Counted from the stretch's first letter, positions 9,133 to 18,564 are shown. The stretch: 47,189 nucleotides of DNA from an uncultured Lachnospiraceae bacterium (GCA_944384105.1 CALWSC010000069.1:1-47189), one strand, 5' to 3'. The notes: generated by a model from the letters alone, not told the origin. Made by a program: numbers and translations.

Positions 9133-9164
9133 AGCGGGCGTCCGGTGATTCCGGGCGACCCGCT
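9133..9164 (+). other. Intercistronic hairpin between binding protein and permease
   Basis: Bases 9133-9145 and 9151-9164 form a GC-rich 13-bp stem with one bulged A, one G-U pair and a 5-nt loop (tgatt). No T-run follows (taaaatggg). It fits an mRNA-stability or partial-termination element that lowers permease/ATPase levels relative to the binding protein; this is inference. Confidence 0.6.
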
Positions 9165-9190
9165 AAAATGGGCTTTAGGAGGTTTTTGGG

Positions 9191-9841
9191 ATGTCGCTGA
9201 TTGATATTTTTCAGCATCTGCTGCCGGGTATCGGCAAGACGATAGGAATTTTCGTCTGTACGCTGGTCTTTTCGATGCCGCTGGGACTGATTGTGGCGTT
9301 CGGAAGGATGTCGAAATACTTTGTTTTGAGAAATGTGGTAAAGATTTATATTTCCGTGATGCGCGGTACGCCGCTGATGCTGCAACTGATGGTAGTGTAT
9401 TTTGGACCGTATTTCATTTTTCGGATTCAGATCAGCAGCTCGTACAGACTGTATGCGGTGCTGATTGCGTTTGCGCTGAATTATGCCGCGTATTTTGCGG
9501 AGATTTACAGAGGCGGTATCGAGTCTATGCCGCAGGGGCAGTATGAGGCGGCGCAGCTTCTAGGATACGGGAAAGGGCAGACGTTTTTTAAAATTATTCT
9601 GCCGCAGGTGATGAAGCGGATTTTGCCGTCTGTGACAAATGAGGTCATCACACTGGTGAAGGATACGTCGCTGGCGTTTTCCATCGCTTATACGGAGATG
9701 TTTACTATGGCAAAGGCGCTGGCGTCCTCGCAGACGAGCGTGCTGCCGTTTGTGGCTGCCGGTATTTTTTATTATGTGTTTAACCTTCTTGTGGCAGTGG
9801 TCATGGAGAAGCTGGAGAAGAAGTTATCTTATTATCGTTAG
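9191..9841 (+). CDS. Amino acid ABC transporter permease (His/Glu/Gln/Arg family)
   Basis: A 216-residue integral membrane subunit, the usual length for this family. Hydrophobic helices lie near residues 15-40, 55-80, 85-105 and 185-205. The HisM/GlnP hallmarks are present: VMRGTPLMLQLMVVYFG near residue 57, NYAAYFAEIYRGGIESMPQGQYEAA near 97, and the EAA-loop region ending in IILPQVMKRILPSVTNE. The RBS (taggagg) is well placed before the ATG. It is translated just ahead of the ATPase (12-nt gap), with which it forms the importer core as a homodimer. Confidence 0.93.
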   Translation: MSLIDIFQHLLPGIGKTIGIFVCTLVFSMPLGLIVAFGRMSKYFVLRNVVKIYISVMRGTPLMLQLMVVYFGPYFIFRIQISSSYRLYAVLIAFALNYAAYFAEIYRGGIESMPQGQYEAAQLLGYGKGQTFFKIILPQVMKRILPSVTNEVITLVKDTSLAFSIAYTEMFTMAKALASSQTSVLPFVAAGIFYYVFNLLVAVVMEKLEKKLSYYR

Positions 9842-9853
9842 GAGTTAGTAGAA

Positions 9854-10609
9854 ATGCTGTTGAAAATGAATCATATCAGGAAGAGCTTTAACGGTGTGGA
9901 TGTGCTGAGGGATATTTCACTGTCTGTAGAGCAGGGAGAGATCGTGTCTATCATCGGCCCGTCCGGTTCGGGAAAGTCCACGCTGCTGCGGTGCGCCACG
10001 ATGCTGGAGACGATTGACGGCGGGGAAATCGCATACATGGGGGAGAAGGCAGTGTGGGTAGAGAACGAAAAGCCTATCTTCGCAAAAAAGGATAAAATGA
10101 AGGAGATACGCTCGTGTTTTGGGCTGGTGTTTCAGAACTTTAATCTCTTTCCGCATTACAGCGTGATGCAGAATATCACAGATGCGCCGATTCACGTTCA
10201 GAAGCGAAAAAAAGACGAGGTCTTTGAGGAGGCGAGAGAGCTTCTTCGCAAGATGGGGCTTTCCGACAAGGAGAGTGCTTATCCCTGGCAGCTTTCCGGA
10301 GGCCAGTGCCAGCGCGTAGCCATCGCAAGAGCGCTGGCGCTGAACCCGAAGATTCTGTTTTTCGACGAGCCGACCTCCGCGCTGGATCCGGAGCTGACCG
10401 GTGAGGTGCTCAAGGTCATTCGATCCCTGGCAGATCTGGATATCACCATGGTGATTGTCACCCACGAGATGAATTTCGCGAGGGACATATCGGATCGTGT
10501 CATTTTTATGGATGGCGGCGTGATCGCTCTGGAAGGAAGCCCGGAGGAGGTCTTTGGGGCAGAGCATGTCAGAATGAAGGAGTTTTTGGGAAGATTTCAT
10601 GGAAAGTGA
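9854..10609 (+). CDS. Amino acid ABC transporter ATP-binding protein
   Basis: A 251-residue ATPase of the GlnQ/HisP type that powers the adjacent permease. Walker A is GPSGSGKST (residues 35-43), the Q-loop is [10 protein letters not shown] (91-100), the signature is LSGGQ (146-150), Walker B is ILFFDE (166-171), followed by the D-loop SALDPE and the H-loop VTHEM. A ~20-residue insert after residue 60 ([13 protein letters not shown]) is lineage-typical. It is the last gene of the operon. No convincing terminator follows, only a weak CGCGT/ACGCG hairpin near 10695-10711. Confidence 0.95.
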   Translation: MLLKMNHIRKSFNGVDVLRDISLSVEQGEIVSIIGPSGSGKSTLLRCATMLETIDGGEIAYMGEKAVWVENEKPIFAKKDKMKEIRSCFGLVFQNFNLFPHYSVMQNITDAPIHVQKRKKDEVFEEARELLRKMGLSDKESAYPWQLSGGQCQRVAIARALALNPKILFFDEPTSALDPELTGEVLKVIRSLADLDITMVIVTHEMNFARDISDRVIFMDGGVIALEGSPEEVFGAEHVRMKEFLGRFHGK

Positions 10610-10611
10610 CG

Positions 10612-10837
10612 GCGGCGCTGCGGATCTTTCTTACCATAAGAAGACGTATGACAATCACATAGAGGACCGGCAGGAGAAAGACAAGAATCGGCTTCGCGTA
10701 TCGTGACGCGGTTCTGTGTTATGATATCGCGCCAAAACAGTCAGAGATAGCCGGGAAGAAGAGCAAACTCTCCGAATATCGCTTACAGGTTATACAGGAG
10801 TCCCTTGATTTTCTTGGAATTTTCATCATAAGTAAGC
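10612..10837. other. Non-coding stretch between the amino acid ABC operon and the purB promoter
   Basis: No gene is convincing here. A 35-codon frame (10599-10706) overlaps the ATPase stop but has no RBS or recognisable product. Only weak inverted repeats are present. I saw no purine riboswitch, T-box or tRNA. The purB promoter and dyad follow at 10838-10926. Confidence 0.5.
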
Positions 10838-10866
10838 TTGCTTTTCCTACAGGGGTGGTATATAAT
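10838..10866 (+). promoter_or_regulatory. Candidate purB promoter
   Basis: A perfect TATAAT (10861-10866) lies 17 bp after a poor -35, TTGCTT (10838-10843). Transcription would start near 10873, leaving a leader of about 180 nt before purB. Confidence 0.55.
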
Positions 10867-10903
10867 TACCGTGGAGTCGGAATCTGAGTTTTATGGCGCG
10901 TTC

Positions 10904-10926
10904 TTTTATAAGTACTGCTTATAAAA
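10904..10926 (+). promoter_or_regulatory. Inverted repeat in the purB leader (candidate operator)
   Basis: A perfect 9-bp inverted repeat TTTTATAAG (10904-10912) / CTTATAAAA (10918-10926) with a 5-bp spacer. It lies about 31-53 bp downstream of the predicted purB start point. The same TTATAAG/CTTATAA half-sites occur before purA, making a shared repressor site likely (inference). Confidence 0.55.
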
Positions 10927-11051
10927 CAGGAACTTTTTAGAAGAAAAGCATAAGAATTTGCAGATGTTCTGCCTTCATGTGAAAAACAGAAACACTTGTG
11001 ATACGGTATCAAGCACCTGGTGTCATGAAAAAATAAAGGAGAACAAAAAGA

Positions 11052-12485
11052 ATGAGTACAGACAGATATGTAAGCCCGCTTTCTGAGCGGTATGCGAGCC
11101 GTGAGATGCAGTATATCTTTTCCCCGGACATGAAGTTCCGCACCTGGAGAAGGCTGTGGATTGCTCTGGCAGAGACAGAAAAGGAGCTGGGACTGCCGAT
11201 TACCCAGGAGCAGATCGATGAGCTCAAGGCACATGCAGATGATATTAATTACGATGTGGCAAAAGAGCGCGAGCGTCAGGTTCGCCATGATGTCATGTCC
11301 CATGTATATGCGTACGGCGTGCAGTGTCCGAAGGCTAAGGGAATTATTCACCTCGGAGCAACCTCCTGCTATGTAGGAGACAACACGGATATTATTGTGA
11401 TGACAGAGGCGCTCAAGCTTGTAAAGAAGAAACTTGTGAACGTGATCGCAGAGCTTGCGAAGTTTGCAGAAGAGTACAAGGCGCTTCCGACGCTTGCATT
11501 TACACATTTCCAGCCGGCACAGCCGACGACAGTCGGAAAGAGGGCGACGCTGTGGATGCAGGAGTTTTTACTGGATCTGGAAGATATCAACTATGTGCTG
11601 GGCGGCATGAAGCTGCTTGGATCCAAGGGAACGACGGGTACGCAGGCAAGCTTCCTCGAGCTGTTTGACGGAGATCAGGAGACGATTGACAAGATTGATC
11701 CGATGATTGCGGAGAAGATGGGCTTCAAGGCGTGCTATCCGGTATCCGGACAGACATATTCCAGAAAGGTGGACACGAGAGTGCTCAATGTCCTCGCAGG
11801 CATTGCGGCGAGCGCGCACAAGTTCTCAAATGATATCCGCCTGCTGCAGCATTTAAAAGAGGTGGAAGAGCCGTTTGAGAAGAGCCAGATCGGTTCCTCA
11901 GCAATGGCATATAAGAGAAATCCGATGCGCAGCGAGCGTATTGCATCTCTGTCCCGCTTCGTGATTGTAGATGCGCTGAACCCGGCGATCACCTCAGCAA
12001 CACAGTGGTTTGAGAGAACGCTTGACGATTCTGCAAATAAGAGACTGAGCATTCCGGAAGGCTTCCTCGCAATTGACGGTATCCTTGATCTGTGCCTGAA
12101 TGTTGTGGACGGACTGGTCGTATACCCGAAGGTTATCGAGAAGAGACTGCGCTCCGAGCTTCCATTCATGGCTACGGAGAATATTATGATGGACGCTGTA
12201 AAGGCGGGCGGCGACCGTCAGGAGCTGCATGAGAGAATCCGCGAGCTCTCCATGGAGGCCGGCAGAAATGTCAAGGTTGAGGGCAAAGACAATAATCTGC
12301 TCGAGCTGATTGCTGCAGACCCGGCATTTAATCTGACGCTGGAGGATCTGCAGAAGACTATGGATCCGGCGAAGTATACGGGCCGCGCAGAAGTGCAGGT
12401 CAACGCATTCCTCAAGAATGTGGTAAATCCGATCCTGGAGGAGAATAGGGAACTTCTCGGCGTAAAGGCGGAGATTAACGTATAA
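11052..12485 (+). CDS. purB: Adenylosuccinate lyase
   Basis: A 477-residue cytoplasmic enzyme of the fumarase/aspartase superfamily. It cleaves SAICAR to AICAR and adenylosuccinate to AMP, each releasing fumarate. The signature loop is SSAMAYKRNPMRSE, near residue 280, closer to the eukaryotic-like long PurB form (SSAMPYKRNPMRSE in human ADSL) than to the SSAMPHKRNP type. Other family marks are LGATSCYVGDNTD near 105, TFQPAQ-like FTHFQPAQPTTVGKRA near 155, and GTTGTQASF near 190. The RBS (aaaggag) precedes the ATG. purA follows in the same direction after 139 bp carrying its own promoter and dyad, so the two AMP-branch steps are adjacent but probably separately started. Confidence 0.97.
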   Translation: MSTDRYVSPLSERYASREMQYIFSPDMKFRTWRRLWIALAETEKELGLPITQEQIDELKAHADDINYDVAKERERQVRHDVMSHVYAYGVQCPKAKGIIHLGATSCYVGDNTDIIVMTEALKLVKKKLVNVIAELAKFAEEYKALPTLAFTHFQPAQPTTVGKRATLWMQEFLLDLEDINYVLGGMKLLGSKGTTGTQASFLELFDGDQETIDKIDPMIAEKMGFKACYPVSGQTYSRKVDTRVLNVLAGIAASAHKFSNDIRLLQHLKEVEEPFEKSQIGSSAMAYKRNPMRSERIASLSRFVIVDALNPAITSATQWFERTLDDSANKRLSIPEGFLAIDGILDLCLNVVDGLVVYPKVIEKRLRSELPFMATENIMMDAVKAGGDRQELHERIRELSMEAGRNVKVEGKDNNLLELIAADPAFNLTLEDLQKTMDPAKYTGRAEVQVNAFLKNVVNPILEENRELLGVKAEINV

Positions 12486-12520
12486 GCTTTTATAACTACA
12501 GATAATAAGCGGACGCTGCT

Positions 12521-12549
12521 TTATAAGTAATAATAAGTTTTACTTATAA
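12521..12549 (+). promoter_or_regulatory. Inverted repeat over the purA promoter (candidate operator)
   Basis: A perfect 9-bp inverted repeat TTATAAGTA (12521-12529) / TACTTATAA (12541-12549) with an 11-bp spacer. Its right arm overlaps the -35 and spacer of the purA promoter, as expected for a repressor site. The half-sites match those in the purB leader; the half-site spacing differs by exactly 10 bp (about one helical turn). Confidence 0.6.
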
Positions 12550-12566
12550 GAAAAGTGTGTTAGAAT
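12538..12566 (+). promoter_or_regulatory. purA promoter (extended -10)
   Basis: TGt-TAGAAT (12558-12566) is a good extended -10. The -35 seventeen bases upstream is poor (TTTTAC, 12538-12543), consistent with a regulated promoter. A small GGGAaaaTCCC hairpin lies in the leader near 12575-12586. Confidence 0.6.
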
Positions 12567-12624
12567 AAAACGGTGGGAAAATCCCGCTAAACTAAAGGTG
12601 ATATACACATAGGAGGATATGAAT

Positions 12625-13908
12625 ATGGTTAAGGCAGTTGTAGGAGCTAACTGGGGAGATGAGGGAAAAGGTAAAATTACCGATATGCTTGGCAAGGAGG
12701 CAGATATCATCGTGCGTTTCCAGGGCGGAGCCAATGCAGGCCATACCATCGTGAACGACTACGGGAAGTTTGCGCTGCACACGCTGCCGTCCGGCGTTTT
12801 CTACAATCATACCACGAGCGTAATCGGAAACGGCGTTGCGCTGAATATACCGGTTCTGTTCAAGGAGATTCAGGGGATTGTAGACAAGGGAGTTCCGATG
12901 CCGAAGATCAAGGTATCAGACCGTGCGCAGATGGTAATGTCTTATCATATTTTATTTGACCAGTACGAGGAGGAGCGTCTGGGAGGCAAGTCCTTCGGTT
13001 CCACAAAGTCTGGTATTGCGCCTTTTTATTCAGATAAATATGCAAAGATCGGCTTTCAGGTAAGCGAATTATTTATGGATAAGGACGAGCTGATGGACAA
13101 AGTGGCACGCGTGTGCGAGACGAAGAACGTCATGCTGGAGCACTTATACCATAAACCGCTGCTCGAACCGGAGAAGATCTACGAGGAGCTGATGGAGTAC
13201 AAGCAGATGGTGGAGCCGTACGTATGTGACGTTTCCCTGTATCTGTGGAATGCGATCAAGGAGGGAAAGGAGATCCTGCTTGAGGGACAGCTTGGTTCCC
13301 TGAAGGATCCGGATCACGGTATTTATCCGATGGTTACGTCTTCCTCTACGCTGGCTGCTTACGGTGCGATCGGAGCAGGCATTCCGCCGTACGAGATCAA
13401 GCAGGTTATCACAGTCTGCAAGGCATATTCCAGTGCAGTCGGCGCCGGCGCGTTTGTATCCGAGATCTTCGGCGAGGAAGCGGATGAGCTGAGACGCCGC
13501 GGCGGAGACGGCGGAGAGTACGGAGCTACTACTGGACGACCGAGACGGATGGGAGGGTTAGACGTTGTTGCATCCAAGTACGGATGCCGTATGCAGGGAA
13601 CAACGGATGTTGCATTTACAGTTCTCGATGTGCTGGGATACCTGGATGAGATTCCGGTCTGCGTAGGATATGAGATTGACGGAAAGGTTACAACGGAGTT
13701 CCCGACCACGCATCTCTTAGAGAAGGCTAAGCCTGTTCTGGAGACGCTGCCGGGCTGGAAGTGCGATATCCGCGGTATCCGCAGATACGAGGAGCTGCCT
13801 GAGAACTGCAGAAAGTATATTGAATTTATCGAGGAGAAAATCGGCTTCCCGATCACCATGGTAAGCAACGGACCGGGAAGAAACGACATCATCTACCGCA
13901 AAAAATAA
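12625..13908 (+). CDS. purA: Adenylosuccinate synthetase
   Basis: A 427-residue GTP-dependent enzyme that joins IMP and aspartate to make adenylosuccinate, the first step of the AMP branch. The N-terminal GTP loop is [11 protein letters not shown] (Asn for the more usual Gln). Other marks are [33 protein letters not shown]-like [11 protein letters not shown] near 305 and the C-terminal [11 protein letters not shown]. The start at 12625 is chosen because AGGAGG (12611-12616) is 8 nt away. An upstream in-frame ATG at 12619 is only 2 nt from it and would add two residues. glyS follows after 25 nt. Confidence 0.96.
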   Translation: MVKAVVGANWGDEGKGKITDMLGKEADIIVRFQGGANAGHTIVNDYGKFALHTLPSGVFYNHTTSVIGNGVALNIPVLFKEIQGIVDKGVPMPKIKVSDRAQMVMSYHILFDQYEEERLGGKSFGSTKSGIAPFYSDKYAKIGFQVSELFMDKDELMDKVARVCETKNVMLEHLYHKPLLEPEKIYEELMEYKQMVEPYVCDVSLYLWNAIKEGKEILLEGQLGSLKDPDHGIYPMVTSSSTLAAYGAIGAGIPPYEIKQVITVCKAYSSAVGAGAFVSEIFGEEADELRRRGGDGGEYGATTGRPRRMGGLDVVASKYGCRMQGTTDVAFTVLDVLGYLDEIPVCVGYEIDGKVTTEFPTTHLLEKAKPVLETLPGWKCDIRGIRRYEELPENCRKYIEFIEEKIGFPITMVSNGPGRNDIIYRKK

Positions 13909-13933
13909 ACGAGAACAGGAGACTATCGTTATT

Positions 13934-15328
13934 ATGGAAAAGACAATGGACAAGATCGTAGCTCTGGCAAAGAACAGGGGCTTCGTATATCCGGGTTCTG
14001 AGATTTACGGCGGACTTGCCAATACATGGGATTACGGCAATCTCGGCGTAGAGCTGAAGAATAATGTAAAGAAGGCATGGTGGCAGAAGTTCATCATGGA
14101 GAGCCCGTACAATGTGGGTGTGGACTGTGCGATTCTGATGAATCCGCAGACATGGGTGGCTTCCGGTCATCTCGGCGGATTCTCTGACCCGCTGATGGAC
14201 TGCAAGGAGTGTCATGAGCGTTTCCGCGCAGATAAGCTGATCGAGGATTTCTGCGAAGAGAAGGGCATTGCGCTTGAGGGAAGCGTGGATTCCTGGAGCC
14301 AGGAACAGATGAAGAATTTCATCGATGAGCATCAGATTCCGTGTCCGACCTGCGGCAAGCACAATTTTACTGACATCCGCCAGTTCAACCTGATGTTCAA
14401 GACATTCCAGGGTGTGACAGAGGATGCAAAGAATACGGTATACTTAAGACCTGAGACAGCGCAGGGTATTTTTGTAAACTTTAAGAACGTGCAGAGAACA
14501 TCCAGAAAGAAACTGCCGTTCGGTATCGGCCAGATCGGAAAGTCCTTCCGAAATGAGATCACGCCGGGCAACTTTACGTTCCGTACCAGAGAGTTTGAGC
14601 AGATGGAACTGGAGTTCTTCTGCAAACCGGATACCGATCTGGAGTGGTTTGCATACTGGAAGCAGTTCTGCCTTGACTGGCTGCATAATCTTGGCTTAAA
14701 GGACGACGAGGTGCGCTACCGCGATCACTCTCCGGAGGAGCTGTGCTTCTACAGCAAGGCTACGACGGACGTGGAGTTTAAGTTCCCGTTTGGATGGGGC
14801 GAGCTGTGGGGAATAGCTGACCGTACAGATTATGACCTGACGCAGCATCAGAACGTATCCGGACAGGATATGACGTATTTTGACGATGAGAAGAACGAGC
14901 GCTATATCCCGTACGTTATAGAGCCGTCCCTGGGAGCTGACCGTATGGTACTCGCATTCCTGTGCAGTGCTTACGATGAGGAGGTTCTGGACGCAGAGAA
15001 GAACGACGTGCGTACAGTGCTTCACTTCCATCCGGTGCTGGCTCCGGTGAAGATCGGCGTACTGCCGCTGTCCAAGAAGTTAAATGAGGGCGCTCTGAAG
15101 ATTTATGAGCAGCTTTCCAAGAAGTATAACTGTGAATTTGATGACCGCGGAGCAATCGGAAAGCGTTACCGCCGTCAGGATGAGATCGGTACTCCGTTCT
15201 GCATCACATATGATTTCGATTCACAGGAGGACGGAGCCGTGACTGTGCGCGATCGCGACACGATGGAGCAGGTGCGCATCAAGATTGAAGAGCTGGATGC
15301 TTACTTTGCGGATAAGTTTACATTTTAA
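13934..15328 (+). CDS. glyS: Glycyl-tRNA synthetase (single-chain alpha2 type)
   Basis: A 464-residue class II aminoacyl-tRNA synthetase that charges tRNA-Gly. The N-terminus has the family hallmark [12 protein letters not shown], with [15 protein letters not shown] after it. Motif 2 is [22 protein letters not shown], given here by its start [11 protein letters not shown] near residue 210, and motif 3 lies at [14 protein letters not shown] near 330. The C-terminal anticodon-binding domain begins around residue 360 ([10 protein letters not shown]). Length and motifs are those of the dimeric GlyQS type, not the tetrameric GlyQ/GlyS pair. The gene lies only 25 nt after purA, with no T-box leader, so it is probably co-transcribed with purA. 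Confidence 0.96.
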   Translation: MEKTMDKIVALAKNRGFVYPGSEIYGGLANTWDYGNLGVELKNNVKKAWWQKFIMESPYNVGVDCAILMNPQTWVASGHLGGFSDPLMDCKECHERFRADKLIEDFCEEKGIALEGSVDSWSQEQMKNFIDEHQIPCPTCGKHNFTDIRQFNLMFKTFQGVTEDAKNTVYLRPETAQGIFVNFKNVQRTSRKKLPFGIGQIGKSFRNEITPGNFTFRTREFEQMELEFFCKPDTDLEWFAYWKQFCLDWLHNLGLKDDEVRYRDHSPEELCFYSKATTDVEFKFPFGWGELWGIADRTDYDLTQHQNVSGQDMTYFDDEKNERYIPYVIEPSLGADRMVLAFLCSAYDEEVLDAEKNDVRTVLHFHPVLAPVKIGVLPLSKKLNEGALKIYEQLSKKYNCEFDDRGAIGKRYRRQDEIGTPFCITYDFDSQEDGAVTVRDRDTMEQVRIKIEELDAYFADKFTF

Positions 15329-15357
15329 TTCAGGTGTGATACAGATGAGATGGAGTT

Positions 15358-15391
15358 GGGTGCTGCATGAAGAGGTCATACAGCACCCTTT
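15358..15391 (+). terminator. Weak intrinsic terminator after glyS
   Basis: GGGTGCTG (15358-15365) pairs with CAGCACCC (15381-15388). An inner ATGA/TCAT helix lies beyond one mismatch, with loop agagg. Only TTT follows, so termination may be partial. Confidence 0.65.
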
Positions 15392-15414
15392 GCTGTATGG
15401 AGAAGGAGGATGAA

Positions 15415-16107
15415 ATGGAATTTCAGAAGTACGGATTTTCGGATGGGGAGATGATTTACGGAAACAGTTTGGAGAAGCCGGAGGATATTTCGGATTTTAT
15501 CCTGGAGGGAAAGGCGAAGATCACCTTTCCTGATGGCTGTATGAGGATGGAGAACATCTGCAGCGCGGATGAGGGACAGAAGGCGAACTATGTGCTGTGG
15601 TGTCCGAGGGAGTTCCCGGAGGATATCTGCGTGCAGTGGGATTTTCGGCCGCTGGAAAATCCGGGGCTGTGCATCCTGTTTCTTGCCGCCAGGGGACGCT
15701 GCGGCGAGGATTTATTTGACAAAAGACTGCGGAAGCGTACCGGGGAATATCCTCAGTATCACCATGGAGATATTCATGCGTTTCACATTTCCTATTACCG
15801 AAGGAAAGAACCGGATGAGAGAGCATTTCATACCTGTAATCTGCGCAAGAGCTACGGCTTTTATCTTGTGGCACAGGGGGCAGACCCGATTCCGGATGAA
15901 ACGGATGCGAAGGGATTTTACAGGCTTACGGCAGTGAAGCAGGGCGCACAGGTACGGTTTTATATTGATGATCTGCCGATTTTTTCTTTTACGGATGATG
16001 GCAGTACATATGGAGAGCGCCTGAGCGGCGGAAAGATTGGATTCCGCCAGCTTGCACCACTGGTGGCAGAGTATCGGAATCTGAGTGTGTACCGGATTCT
16101 GAAATGA
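15415..16107 (+). CDS. DUF1961-family protein, YesU-like
   Basis: A 230-residue protein resembling B. subtilis YesU (DUF1961), encoded in rhamnogalacturonan clusters. The fold is probably a concanavalin-type beta-jellyroll that binds or acts on a carbohydrate; its activity is not known to me. Family features are the WDFRPLENPGLCILFLAA strand region near residue 80, GDIHAFHISYYRR near 115, TCNLRKSYGF near 140 and a C-terminal GGKIGFRQL. No signal peptide is seen, so it is cytoplasmic. ATG 15415 has a fine RBS (aaggagg, 15403-15409); an earlier in-frame ATG at 15367 lies inside the glyS terminator and is rejected. The YesS-like regulator follows in the same direction. Confidence 0.85.
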   Translation: MEFQKYGFSDGEMIYGNSLEKPEDISDFILEGKAKITFPDGCMRMENICSADEGQKANYVLWCPREFPEDICVQWDFRPLENPGLCILFLAARGRCGEDLFDKRLRKRTGEYPQYHHGDIHAFHISYYRRKEPDERAFHTCNLRKSYGFYLVAQGADPIPDETDAKGFYRLTAVKQGAQVRFYIDDLPIFSFTDDGSTYGERLSGGKIGFRQLAPLVAEYRNLSVYRILK

Positions 16108-16135
16108 GCGCACAGTCTGCAGCGGAAGGAATGGA

Positions 16136-18445
16136 GTGAGAAGTGTGCAGAGAGGAAATGTGATAAGAAAGCGCCGGAGAAAATATGAGCACCAGATGTT
16201 CCTGCGCCTGCTGATTATTGTGCTGATCCCTCTGGTGCTGGGCGGAATCGTATCGGTCTCCCTGTACACCAGAAAGGCTGACGAGCAGAATGAATTGATT
16301 ATCCAGGGGGCGTACGAGGATGTCTATAACCATTATGAGGAGATCTTTCGAACAGTCAAGGAATACTATGTATCCCTGATGGAGCGGGAAGATGTCAAGT
16401 GGCTTGAGCAGACAAATGAAGTTCCATACCGGAATCTGCTGCGCGTTTGGAGCGCCCAGAATGCTCTGCAGGGAGGTAATCTGATTAACAGCTATATCCA
16501 GAGCTACAGCTACCTGAATATGGACAAGGGCTGGGTGCTGAGCAATTATGGAATGTATAGCATTGACGAAGTCAGCAATGCCGCAGAGATAGAGCAGTTC
16601 CTTGAGGAACAGTCAGAACAGAGCGGATCGGTGTATTATTTGAACAGGGAAGGGGAGAGAATTTCAGGAGAATATACTCAGAAACGGCGGTATGTCAATC
16701 TTTCCGGGAAAATGCTGGTTCTGAAGCTCTCAACAAATGAGAACAGTGATAATACACTGGTCGTTCGCCTGAATTTCCAGAGAATCCGTACCGGTATTGG
16801 AGCGGAACTGCAGAATTCCACGTTTCAGCTGGGGGTTTTTGACCGCGAAAATCAGGTTCTCTATACGACAGATGACAAGATGATGGATATTTGCAGCAGA
16901 TTTTCCGACATCGGGGACAGAGTGATCCGCGTCAGGGATGAAGAAAATTATGAGGCGATTGTTTCATCTCGCTCCACAAATGGATTTGTCTACGTTGTGG
17001 GGTATGATCAGCGTAAGGACACAGGCATGCAGTTTCAGATCCTGATTATCCCGGCTGTTGTGGGCATTATCCTGATGTCAGCGCTTTATATGGTATATAG
17101 GAGCACGCAGTTTTTATACCGCCCGATTGAAGGTGTGATGCTCTCCGTGCAGCAGCTTACGGGAAAGAGCGGCGAAGTTGTGGATGAATTCAGCTATATC
17201 CGTACAGGGGTGGGAGAGCTGGCAGAGTCAAGGGCACAGCTTCAGGAAATGGTAGCGCACCAGGAGAGCCAGCTTGAGGAATTGTTTTTTATACGCCTGA
17301 TCCGCAGTGAGGCGGGCAGAGAGACGATAGCGAAGACACTGGAACAGCTGGGAATCAAACCCAGATCCTGTTATCGTGTGGCTGCGATCTTCCCAATGCT
17401 CGGAGAGGATTCTCAAATAGAGCTGCAGCTTCAGCAGGAGGTGCTCGGTCTGGAGATTGTAGAACAGATGTCTGAGAACCAGAAAAAGAAGATGTTCCTG
17501 ACTCCCATCGTCATGTCGAGCGAGATACTTATGATCTTTGGCGGAGAGGAGGAAGAAGAACTTGCGCAGCGGGTCGCTGATTGTGTAGATGAACTGGAGA
17601 AGTTTATCCGAAAGAAGATGGGATGCTATGCGGGCATGGGCGTCAGCAGGGTGTTCCACAGCCTGACACATGTGCGCAACGCCTACAACGAGGCACTGGA
17701 GGCGCTTCGCAATGCGAATATTCAGAAGAACAGCGCGGTTACGTTCTTTGACAATGTGCAGGCGGCGGAGCATGTCCGCAACGGTTATAATATCACGCTG
17801 GAGAAAGAACTCACGGAAGCGGTGGATAACGGCGACGCAGAGCTTGCCTGTACGCTCGCCAATCAGTTTGTTGACAGACTTTCTGAGATTGGTGCCAGTG
17901 GGGAAGAGTATCAATTTTATGTAGAGCGCCTTGTGGTAGCGATTCTGTGCGTACCTTACAATGCGGGAATCGCGATCAACGAGCTTTGGAGGGATGAGCA
18001 GAAGCGTCAGATCTTCCGTGAACTGAGTCATATCTATGACGACGGTCAGCTCAAGACGTGGCTGAGGCGCACGGTGATTGAACCGATTTCATTGAATATT
18101 ACTGAGTTCAGAAAGGACAGTTCCCATGATATCATCCGGCAGATTGAAAAGCTGGTGGAACAGTGCGGCGGAGATATCACGCTGGAGGAGTGTGCCCAAC
18201 ACCTCAGCTACCATCCGAGTTATATTTGGAAAGTGCTTAAAAATGAGAAGGGTCTGACATTCACAGATTTGGTCAACCGCAAGAAGCTGGAGCGTGCGAT
18301 GCAGATGCTCGAGGAGAGCAATCGGACCGTAGCGGATATTGCAGCCGAACTGGGGTATTCCAATGTGCAGAATTTTATCCGCTTTTTCAGCAAAATGACG
18401 GGCACAACGCCGGGAAAATACAGAAAAGAGAAGCGGAATTTATAA
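16136..18445 (+). CDS. Membrane-anchored AraC-family regulator, YesS-like
   Basis: A 769-residue regulator, close in length to B. subtilis YesS. A basic N-terminus (RKRRRKYEH) leads to a first membrane helix (FLRLLIIVLIPLVLGG, ~24-45). An extracellular sensor of about 250 residues follows, then a second helix (ILIIPAVVGIILMSALYMVY, ~303-322). Cytoplasmic residues ~420-560 form a GGDEF/HD-like linker typical of this group. The C-terminal ~100 residues carry two helix-turn-helix motifs (ITLEECAQHLSYHPSYIWKVL and VADIAAELGYSNVQNFIRFF). It probably senses pectin fragments at the cell surface and activates the transporter operon downstream. The start is GTG 16136 (RBS aagga) or GTG 16160 (RBS gagagg); I cannot decide. 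A strong terminator follows. Confidence 0.9.
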   Translation: MRSVQRGNVIRKRRRKYEHQMFLRLLIIVLIPLVLGGIVSVSLYTRKADEQNELIIQGAYEDVYNHYEEIFRTVKEYYVSLMEREDVKWLEQTNEVPYRNLLRVWSAQNALQGGNLINSYIQSYSYLNMDKGWVLSNYGMYSIDEVSNAAEIEQFLEEQSEQSGSVYYLNREGERISGEYTQKRRYVNLSGKMLVLKLSTNENSDNTLVVRLNFQRIRTGIGAELQNSTFQLGVFDRENQVLYTTDDKMMDICSRFSDIGDRVIRVRDEENYEAIVSSRSTNGFVYVVGYDQRKDTGMQFQILIIPAVVGIILMSALYMVYRSTQFLYRPIEGVMLSVQQLTGKSGEVVDEFSYIRTGVGELAESRAQLQEMVAHQESQLEELFFIRLIRSEAGRETIAKTLEQLGIKPRSCYRVAAIFPMLGEDSQIELQLQQEVLGLEIVEQMSENQKKKMFLTPIVMSSEILMIFGGEEEEELAQRVADCVDELEKFIRKKMGCYAGMGVSRVFHSLTHVRNAYNEALEALRNANIQKNSAVTFFDNVQAAEHVRNGYNITLEKELTEAVDNGDAELACTLANQFVDRLSEIGASGEEYQFYVERLVVAILCVPYNAGIAINELWRDEQKRQIFRELSHIYDDGQLKTWLRRTVIEPISLNITEFRKDSSHDIIRQIEKLVEQCGGDITLEECAQHLSYHPSYIWKVLKNEKGLTFTDLVNRKKLERAMQMLEESNRTVADIAAELGYSNVQNFIRFFSKMTGTTPGKYRKEKRNL

Positions 18446-18452
18446 TAAATGG

Positions 18453-18507
18453 AAACAATCATCTTATTACTTCGGTGGATAGAAGGTGATAAGATGATTG
18501 TTTTTTT
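18453..18507 (+). terminator. Strong terminator after the YesS-like regulator
   Basis: A perfect 15-bp stem pairs 18453-18467 with 18489-18503, and the T-run extends to 18507. Confidence 0.9.
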
Positions 18508-18564
18508 ATATATCGCTGTAAATTAAGGGATGGTTTTTTGAAAAAAGCGGCAAAATGACGAAGC

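Noticed and set aside
10599-10706. 35-codon frame overlapping the end of the amino acid ATPase gene
   Set aside because: No RBS, charged random-looking peptide, no recognisable family.
10612-11051. Purine riboswitch before purB
   Set aside because: The conserved core of the purine riboswitch and its three-way junction are not found by eye.
13909-13933. T-box leader for glyS
   Set aside because: Only 25 nt separate purA and glyS, and the T-box sequence with its antiterminator is absent here and before purA.
15367-15414. 16-codon N-terminal extension of the DUF1961 protein
   Set aside because: It lies in the glyS terminator hairpin; the ATG at 15415 has a near-perfect RBS.
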